From Zea mays (Eukaryota; Streptophyta; Magnoliopsida; Poales; Poaceae): a stretch of 64,000 bases of DNA. The stretch is taken from contig NC_050104.1 in assembly GCF_902167145.1 (NCBI RefSeq), forward strand, positions 109,317,849 through 109,381,848, written 5' to 3'. Shown in pieces: positions 56,210 to 64,000 of this stretch (positions within the stretch are counted from its first letter, which is position 1; the number at the start of each line of letters is the position of its first letter). Made by a program: the position numbers and the translations under genes. The notes under the pieces are model-generated. The model worked only from the letters and a program-made list of their open reading frames with translations, made no database searches and had not been told where the DNA came from.

Positions 56210-57531
56210 ATCTCCCCCTTTTTGGTGTTTGATGACAACACAACCAAACCAAGCAAATATAACAAACATTTTAATGAAAATATGCAATCTGCTTGCTAGG
56301 ATGCATGTATGTCCCCACAAGGTGAGATTATGGACTTAAGCCTCCCCTAACTCCATAATCCACCTACTTCCTATTTTAGACCAAAACACTTATAGAACCA
56401 AAACCACATGTAAGATAAAAAAATTAAAAATTTTGGTGGTATGTGGTGTTTGATATATTGAGTTGTTGTGGTCCCTAAAACTTCTCCGCTTTGGAATCAA
56501 ACACCAAAAAGGAAGACATTAAAAGCATATAGGAAGCAAATAAGACTTGCCCTCTAAAAGATTACTCCCCTAAAAGAGTGTTCTCCCCCTTTGTCATAGA
56601 CGAAGATATATTCCCCCTATCGGAGATCCTCTACTTAGGAAAAACTCATAAGAAAGAGAGGTACAAGATATGATTTGATTAGATTAACTCCCTCTATGCA
56701 TAGGTAAAAGATATATTTTAACAATGTATGCATTTATAGCAACATGAGAAGCATAAGATATGAAATATAGTCTTAATCAAAATCTGGAGAAGACATGTAA
56801 ATGATACCAATTGGAAATTGATACTAATTGTGGAATTTGGAAATTCTTGTAGATTTGCAGTGGAAGCTTATTGTCTTTCTTCGGGGACTCCATTTGCCTT
56901 CAATGAGACTTACTACATATAATAGACTTGAAAACGAGCATTAGTCTCAAAGACTTAGATTATAGAGTAACCTCCCCCTAAAAGTGTGCATACAAGTTTT
57001 AAATACTTGTAGGAGACATGCACTTTGATTTTGATATCAAGAGGGCAAATTATCTATAATCCGAGCATTGGCACATATAAGTTAAATGATACCAATTGAA
57101 GCATTGAAGAATATCAATTGTAGGATATACCATATGAAAATATCAATTGGAGTGTGAGTATCATTTACTTAGGAACGTTAAATAAGATATGTGTCGTGCT
57201 TAATTAAATATTTTAGACCATATAGGTTTGCTCAAGAGTATGAATTAAAAACGAGCATTCCTACCATATGATTGGCCTAGTATACATGTAATTATAATCA
57301 AAAGTAAATACCACATGTAAAACTAGGCATGTAAGATAAAAATTAGATATGAGAAAATAGATACACATATCTAAGAAAATGCAATAAATGTAGGTATGTC
57401 ATGGGTGGGGAATTTGGGTCCAAAGTATTCAATAAACCACTTGGCAATAGACTTGATCCAATATGATGCATCCCATGATATACATCCCAATTTTGCTAAG
57501 TCTCTAAATTCCCTTGTCTCCTTTGGACTTC
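56210..57531 (-). other. Element H polypurine tract and 3' untranslated region
   Basis: The minus strand reads CACCAAAAAGGGGGAGAT directly before the 3' LTR. More purine tracts lie at plus-strand CTCCCC runs near 56341, 56566, 56581, 56611 and 56971. The minus-strand frame 57553-57371, open for about 60 codons, is the counterpart of the small -1-frame ORF of element E. Confidence 0.75.
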
Positions 57532-59603
57532 TCACTTCCCTCTTGGGATCCAAACCTTCTTGGTGCTTTTCATGGTTGAGATAATCTCCATTGGCACCCA
57601 GATGCGTTTGGCCCTCATTCCTTTATTGGCTTGCTTGTTAGCCTTGATTGCTATCACTTTTCCATTCTTTTCTTTTTGATCAAAAAGGTGTAGCGACCTT
57701 TTTTCCACCTTGTTGATGTAGGTGTTGGAGATTTTGCTTGTTGGCTTTTGCTTGAGCTTTTGCTTTTGCTTATCCCCGGTCTTCACCTTGCATTGGTAAG
57801 ACTTGTGGCCTTCCTTGTGGCATAGCCTACAAACCACGGTTTCTCCCTCTCTAGGCTTGTTCACTCCTGCTGTGGTGTTATCCTGTGGAGGTTGGGTTTG
57901 TTTGGCTTTGACTTTCTTGTCATACAAAGCCTTGTCTAGGTGAGCCACTTCTTGCTTTAATTGCTCATTCTCCATTGCAATCTCATCCGAACATGTTTCT
58001 ATAACAACATTCTTAACAAGAACTTGATTACATGAATTAGAATTATCAATTAAACCAAAGCAAGAACTAGAAGCATCTTTCTTAATAATTTCAGAAATTT
58101 CAACTAAAGATGCTCCTGGGGTGCTACCTATGTTCTCTAGCTTAGTAGTTAGCTCATTATTGTGTATGCTAAGAATTTCCATTTTCTCTAGCAAGTTTTT
58201 AGTAGCTTCTTGAGAGCTAGCTTACTTAGCCTTTAGTTTTTCATTTTTTTGATAAGGCTATCATCGGTAGTTGAGGATGAAGCATTAGACTCTAGTTGCT
58301 CAATTTTAGTTGTTAGCTCACAATTCAAATTTGCAAAGGTTTCAAATTTTTCTATCAACTTATTTTTCAAAGTTTTAAGTTGAGCCTTTTGTTTAGTGCA
58401 AACATTCTCAAAAAATTTAACGGCTTCCGCAAGTTCATCTAAGGAGGGCTTTCCCTCACCTTCATCATCACTACTACTATCATCACTAGAGGATGGGATA
58501 CTCGTATTACCACTTGCCATAAGGCACTTGTGTGATGACTGTGATGAGCATGATGAGGATCGGTGGCTGCGAGTCCTTGGAGGATCATCTTGGCTTGAAG
58601 AATCATCCCAAGTTTTGACACTTATGAGTGTCTTGCTTTTGCTCCTCCTCTTTGTGGGTTCAGTCATATTTGGATAGTTGTCCTTAAAGTGGTCCTTCTC
58701 CCCGCATGCGAAACATCATCTCTTTCTTCGCTTTTTCATGTCAGTGTTAAAGAGAAGGTCCTCGACCTGCAGGGGCACACCCATTAGATTAATCTTGTGA
58801 ATCATCCCTATTACCTTTCCGACGCGCTGGATTGTTTCTTCGTCCTCGGAGGATGATGTTGAGGGTTGATTATCTTCATATCACCACTTTCTTCTTCCTC
58901 CTATTCTTCACTTGAGGAGCTTGCAGTGGGAGCCTTCTTCTTGCATTTCTTCTTTTCATCACATGCAAAAGCATATGTCCTTGAAGAAGTTGGCTTCTCT
59001 TGACCCATCTTTCGCGACGTCTCAAATGCCGCAATTTTTCCAATCACAATCGTCGGGGTCATTTGGCTCAAGTCCTCCATATTGTGAAGGGTGGTGATGA
59101 TGCTCCAATATTTTTGTTGTGATATCTGGGAGATAATCTTCCTCACAATGTCCGCATCACCTAGCTTATTAATTCCAATAGAATTGAACTTTTTGATGAT
59201 TAGATTCAAACGAGAATACATTTCTCTAACATGCTCATTATCTTTCATGGCAAAAGAATTGTAATCATTTAAGACTAGGCAATGTTTTTGGTCATGGACA
59301 TTGGATGTGTCGTTATAGAACTCATGCAATTTTAGCCAAATCCCATTAGCAGTTTTTAACATAAAAACTTGATTGAAAATTTCCATGCTAAGAGATTCAT
59401 ACAAGCAAATTTTTTTCTCTACCATTCAAATGAATTTATTTTTTCTCACTCGTGGTGAGCTTCTCGGGATTTTTAGGTAGTTTCATCCCATCACGAGTGA
59501 CTATCCAAACACCGAGATCAAAGGCTTCTAGGTAACAAGCCATTCTAGCACTATAATATGGGAAATTAGTGATGTTGAAGTGTGGTGGCCTATGGGTATC
59601 CAT
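57532..59603 (-). pseudogene. gag: Element H gag, broken
   Basis: ATG at 59601-59603 (MDTHRPPHFN), as in element E. A TAA and a frameshift follow within about 65 codons. The capsid domain is then open from about 59425 to 58901 (CLYESLSMEIFNQVF onward). The first knuckle region near 58710 is damaged (the first Cys is followed by a disrupted frame). The middle is open at 58667-58233. The coiled part, second knuckle (CRLCHKEGHKSYQC) and basic tail ending KVWIPRGK are open at 58194-57532. Several indels separate these blocks. Confidence 0.9.
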
Positions 59604-59670
59604 CTCCTTCCTCTAAAAAGTGTCGGCTCAATTAGTGGTGAAGCTAAAACATTTCAAATGAGCCAAACTG

Positions 59671-59683
59671 GGCTTTGGTACCA
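59671..59683 (-). other. Element H primer-binding site
   Basis: The minus strand reads TGGTACCAAAGCC, a mutated form of the TGGTATCAGAACC site of element E. Confidence 0.75.
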
Positions 59684-59685
59684 CT

Positions 59686-61181
59686 TCAAGGAAACGATGA
59701 CGCCTAAGAGGGGGAGTGAATGAGGACTTCTAAAAACTATACTCTAAATTATGCCACAATTAAATTCCTAGAACAAAACTATGCAAATAAACAATCTAGA
59801 ATATGCAAACTAGGTTTTGCCTATGTGTTGCTATCTCTATTGCAAAGCCAAAGTTTGAATCTTAAAAATTCTAACTAGAGAAGAGAGATTGAAACTTAAG
59901 TACTTAAAGTAAATGCGGAAGGTAAAGAGCAAGGGTAGAGATGCAAACTCTCGTGGACGACGTTGATATTTTTACCGAGGTATCCAGAACCACGCAAGGT
60001 TCCGACTAATCCTCGTTGGTGCCCCTACGCAAAGGGTAGCTAACACGAGTGCCAAGCACCTCAGTCGAGTAACTCCGTAGAGAGCTGCAGGCCTTCTACA
60101 CACGCAAGTGGCTCTGCTTCCGGCTCCTCTCTGATGCTCCCCTCCATCTCCACTATCAAGCTTCCGGCCAAAACGCCGCGGGCCTCGTTCCCTCCGGTAC
60201 ACAGTGACGGTCGTGACACAAACTCGGTTGTCGTGGTCTTGCAAGACTCTTGCCCCACTCTATACAATATTACAATGACTCACACAAAAGCCGAGGGGTT
60301 TTGTGGGTTTTATAAACTCACTCAACTTGCTAGGAACAACCTAGAGCAAGCGCATAAGCGGTCTAACTAACCTAAGCACTTTACAAAGCACCTACTCTAA
60401 TCACCAAGTGATTCTATTAAGCACTTGGGTGTTTGAGCACTTGGAAATGTTGACAATATGTCTTAGTATGTTGCTTGGGCTCTCATACCTTCAAATGGCC
60501 GGTTGGGTGAAGTACATATAGGCCCCAACTCAACTAGCCGTTGTAGAGCAGACTGTTGTTGGGGTGGCACATCAGACAGTCCTACCAGCTAAAAGTGCGC
60601 CAACTGTGCGCCAACAGTGTGCCAACGGTGTGCCAACTATGTGTTTACAACGGCTAGTTCTGACACTATGACTGCTAGCCGTTACGCTCATGGAATTACC
60701 GGTGTGCCAACTGTGCGCCAACAGTGTACACAGGAAAGTCTGGTGCCTCCTCTCAGACATGGAGCAAATGGAAGCTCTCTGTTGGTTGTCCGGTGCGCCA
60801 ACTGTGTGCCAACAGCGTGCCAACTATGTACACAGGACATTATGGTGCCTCCTCTGAGACATGGAGCAAATGGAAGCTCTATGTTGGTTGTCCGATGCAC
60901 ACAGGACCGACCGGTGAGCCAACTGTGTGCCACCGGTGCGCCAACTGTGTGCCACCGATGCGCTAGCTGACAACCCATCTTCTAGGTCTTCTGTCTTTTG
61001 TTCTTGGGCTCCTTTGGTCTTGTGTCTTGGACTTGTGTTGAATATTGGTAGGTCTTCTTAGAGTCTTTTCAAGTCTTCTTTTGAGATGTTGCATCCTCAG
61101 AACCCTAGTCCAATCCTCTTCGTATCCTGTGAACTACAAACACAACCACTAGAAAACACATTAGTCCATAGGTTATGTTGA
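59686..61181 (-). repeat. Element H 5' LTR, main part (remainder 63550-63602)
   Basis: Starts TCAAGGAAACGATGACGCC on the plus strand (TG decayed to TC) and is cut at 61181 by solo LTR I. In place of clean palindromes it has an expanded set of CCGGTGCGCCAACTGTG-type repeats with ATGGAGCAAATGGAAGCTCT duplicated (about 60600-60960). There is no gene inside. Confidence 0.85.
61177..61181. repeat. Target-site duplication of solo LTR I (GTTGA; partner 63545-63549)
   Basis: Perfect duplication. Removing I and one copy restores element H's LTR through ATGTTGATCATCAAACACC. Confidence 0.92.
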
Positions 61182-63544
61182 TGAAAGTTGCCTAGAGGGG
61201 GTGAATAGGCAAGCGGAAATTTTTCCAACAAAAACTAGAAACAAACTGGGTAAAAACGGTTCAACCGGTATCAAAACCGATTCAACTGGTTTGCACGAGC
61301 TCAACTAAAGAATGATATATAAAACTGAATTGATCTTGAAATTCACCCAATTAACTTTGTAAATGAGATGTCCTAGATGATCCATAGGGTTCAAAGTAGT
61401 AGATCTGAGAAGGACACTTCTCAAAATCCACACACCAAAAAGATATGAACAATTCTTCCACGAAATGGTGAGAGAAAGAATAACACGAACAAACACAATG
61501 AACAAGAGCACAAGAGATAGAAGATTTATCCCGAGGTTCGATCACACCACCAAGGTGCCCTACTTCCTCGTTGAGGCACCCACAAAAAGTCGGGTCTCTT
61601 TCAACCCTAATCCTCCCTTTGCCGACCACAAAGGTCAAGCCCACACACTAATATTTGCTCAAATGAGTGGTTAATACAAACTTTCTTGTTTGTCTTCCAC
61701 AACATTTGGAGACTCACAAGCGACACCTAGTCATCTAGAAGCTAGAAGCTCCAAGAGTAATGAATCCATAAAGAACTCGATGTAGTACCAAAGCTCGAAT
61801 CAAGAAGACAAGAGGGATTTAGAGATGAAGCGCAAAAACGCAGCTCTCAAACTCACTCAAAGATTTCTCTCTAAAGATTTGAAATGGGAGAGGCAAGAGA
61901 TGTGTGAGAGAGAGTGGGAGGTGTTTCTCAAGTTAGAAATGGAGTTTGGGTCGTGCTCTTGTGTGGGAGAGAGATAGGAGTGAGTATATATAGATGGGGC
62001 TTCAAAACTAGTCGTTGGGCTGATTTTTGTTGTGGAGGACCGGTTGAACCACCCCTAGGGCCAGTTCAACCGCCTGGGGCAGGCTGACAGTTAGTCTGAC
62101 TGCAGATTAGCCTAGAAAACAGGTCCTGACACCGGTTGAACCACCCCTAGGGCTGGTTTAGCCGCCTGGTGGTCAGACCGGTCAGGTGACCCTGACACCG
62201 GTTGAACCGTCCCTAGGGCCAGTTCAACTAGTTTTGTCCAGTGAGGTTCGAGGAAAAAATTCGGTTGAACTTTCCCTGGACCCCGGTTGAACCTACCTGG
62301 ACCCCAGTTGAATTTGAAGTTGAAGTTCAACTGCAGTTGAAAAAGTTCAACTGTAGCTGAAGACACAGTTGAAGTTGAAGTTCAACTGCAGTTGAAAAAG
62401 CTCAACTGTAGCTAAAGACACAGTTGAAGTTGAAGTTCAACTGTAGATGAGAAAGCTCAACTGCAGCTGAAGAGACAGTTGAAATTGAAGTTCAACTGCA
62501 GTTGAGAAAGCTCAACTGCAGCTGAAGAAGTTCAACTGCTTTTCAAGAGGAACACTCATTTTCTCAATCCTAACAACAATCATACAAAGCGTTCAAGGGA
62601 TTTTTGTTTTCAAAATAGTTTTTGAATTTGGAGGATTGAGCTCTGGCAAACACCAACCTTCTTTTTGGATCCCCCTTGACAGTACGACAATTTCAATACT
62701 CAAGTTAAATAAAATATAATTAAGTAAACTCCTTGAGTAATTGGTGTCTCCTGTGTGATTTCTCCATGGTGTTGCTTCATAAGGATCACAAACATATTTG
62801 TCTCACCTTTTGAAGCAAACACAAATCAAACATGTGACTTGAACCATTTCACAATATATGAGTTCAAATTATGGTTTCAAGTCACCTTATTAATGAATCA
62901 AAACGATGTAACTTTTCATAGCTGATTAGTTCATCGACTTAGTGCAAGTACTCTCTTCTACACCTTAGCCATGGTATCTCGGTCCACAAGCCATCGCTTG
63001 GCCTTCACCTTCACATGGTCCCTTGAAGCCTTTTCCTTGCTATCTTCACCCTATCAAGCCATTCTTGAGTCACATCATATTGAGCATCCATTGAGAGAAC
63101 CATTTCTTCAATATTGTGAACCTTGTGTGAATGTCTTCTAGATATAAATGCTAAGATTAATCAAGCTCTAGTATGATTCTCATAGAAGCATATATGGACT
63201 AATAGTAATATGGTAAAGCCAATTCACGATTCCTCATATCTTATTCACTTTGGCTTGACGAATCCTCTTAATCACTTCAACCTCTTAATCATATGTATGT
63301 AGTGATTTCTCTGGTCTTGTCCATATATATAATCAAACCAATACAGAGACCATATTATATCCATTTGCATTGTCTCATTGGTTATTTGACCTTGTGTTGA
63401 ATCTTTGTTCACTGATCAATATACACTATTCAAGTATGTTCATCATACTGAATTTCCTGTTCAACACTTAGCAAACTTGTTAGACCTTTAAATGTGTTGT
63501 TATACAAATCACCAAAACTCACAAAAGGGATGAATGCACTTTCA
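61182..63544 (-). mobile_element. Solo LTR I, Sirevirus-type (2,363 bp)
   Basis: The plus strand reads TGAAAGTTGCCTAGAGGGGG to GATGAATGCACTTTCA with a TSD and no internal domain, as left by recombination between the two LTRs of a former element. Its CCTAGAGGGGGTGAATAGG end equals the LTR end style of element B, which sets minus orientation. It holds GGTTGAACC-type palindromes (62040-62290), a tandem array (62300-62545) and a TATA-like ATATATA at about 61984-61992. There is no gene. Confidence 0.88.
62300..62545. repeat. Tandem array in solo LTR I, about 58-bp unit
   Basis: About four copies of CAGTTGAAGTTGAAGTTCAA, CTGCAGTTGAAAAAGCTCAA, CTGTAGCTGAAGACA. The unit is itself made of GTTGAA/TTCAAC inverted pairs, so each copy can fold into hairpins. 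Confidence 0.85.
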
Positions 63545-63602
63545 GTTGATCATCAAACACCAAAACCATTTAGTCAAATGGACTGAGTCCATTTTCCTTA
63601 CA

Positions 63603-63975
63603 TGTATATTTCAGGATGTCCAACTGAAGCAAAAAAAAATATTTAACCATGGGCAAGGAAAAATAGATGAAAGGACAATAAGTTGTAGTTTTATTGACTT
63701 CCCTGAAAAGTCGAAAGGATTCAGATTTTTACTACCTAGCAAAACATGCTAAGTTTGTAAAAAACAAGATATGTAGTATTCTTAGAGAATGAGATGATGA
63801 AGGGGAGCATGATACCCAAGAAATAAATCTTGAGAAAAACAGGGTATATGTCCTAATTCTGATGGTTCAAGAACCATATTTCTTGATGCCAGCTGAGGTC
63901 ACCACCAGTTTTCTCCAAGTGTTAATGAAACTCCTATTATGAATGTTGAATCATGAAGCATGACAATTAATGAAC
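63603..63975 (+). pseudogene. Ty1/copia integrase C-terminal remnant
   Basis: Translated in shifting frames it gives ISGCPTEAK, KIDERTISCSFIDFPEKSKG with FRF, then TQEINLEKN and MVQEPYFLMPAEVTTSFLQV. These match the order of the integrase C-terminus to RT linker of plant Ty1/copia pol (GCP..AK, GYPEKSKGYRF, REIDLEEKR). Stops and frameshifts are frequent. It is the right flank of element H and runs toward the window edge. No matching upstream part is visible left of H. Confidence 0.6.
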
Positions 63976-64000
63976 AAGTCACATCAGCCCATGTGGTGTA

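Larger units (their letters stand above)
54822..63602 (-). mobile_element. Element H: decayed gag-only Sirevirus related to element E
   Basis: Minus-strand element with 3' LTR (54822-56209), purine-tract-rich untranslated region, broken gag (59603 to 57532), primer site (59671-59683) and 5' LTR (59686-61181 plus 63550-63602, split by solo LTR I). Layout and gag match element E, but LTRs and gag differ widely, so it is much older. The left flank GTAGA and right flank TGTAT do not match, so a target duplication is lost or one end is rearranged. Confidence 0.88.

Overview
This window is a block of nested LTR retrotransposons from a large grass genome. It is almost certainly maize (Zea mays) or a close Zea relative. 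The families present point that way: an Opie/Ji-like Sirevirus, a Huck-like Tat element, a Cinful/Zeon-like Tat element, Tekay-type chromoviruses and gag-only Sireviruses. I found no intact host gene, no rRNA or tRNA gene and nothing prokaryotic. Family names rest on recognition, not on a search; element boundaries rest on matching LTRs and target-site duplications (TSDs) read directly.

Layout. Element A (Tekay-type Ty3/gypsy, + strand, 5' end outside the window) runs 1-25810. It is split by element B (Opie/Ji-like Sirevirus, - strand, 814-9754, TSD CTATA), which landed in A's integrase. It is split again by element C (Tekay-type array with three LTRs, + strand, 13766-25759, TSD TGGCA), which landed 46 bp before the end of A's 3' LTR. 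A abuts the gag of element D (Cinful/Zeon-like, + strand, 25811-38873), so A most likely sits inside D. D has gag and one 3' LTR but no pol. In their place it carries a long antisense gene (37911 to 27959, - strand) with its own TATA box and two spliceosomal introns. That gene is split by element E (gag-only Sirevirus, + strand, 28720-35661, TSD ACTGC), whose LTRs are almost identical.

Further right, a small terminal-inverted-repeat element F (38947-53867) is split by element G (Huck-like, - strand, 39111-53505, TSD CTAGC). G has one very long gag-pro-pol frame broken by four TAG codons. A second MITE-like block lies at 53880-54523. Element H (degenerate gag-only Sirevirus, - strand, 54822-63602) follows, and its 5' LTR is interrupted by a 2.36-kb solo LTR I (61182-63544, TSD GTTGA). 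The last 400 bp hold a decayed Ty1/copia integrase remnant.

How the parts relate. These genes do not form a pathway. Each element is a separate selfish unit with gag (capsid), and where present protease, integrase, reverse transcriptase and RNase H. D, E and H lack pol and would depend on enzymes from relatives. Almost all coding regions are broken; E's gag is the one clearly intact reading frame. The most interesting item is the spliced antisense gene in D. Next come the three-LTR array C with its microhomology deletions, the conserved -1-frame ORF overlapping the end of gag in E and H, and the bias to CAG-to-TAG nonsense changes.
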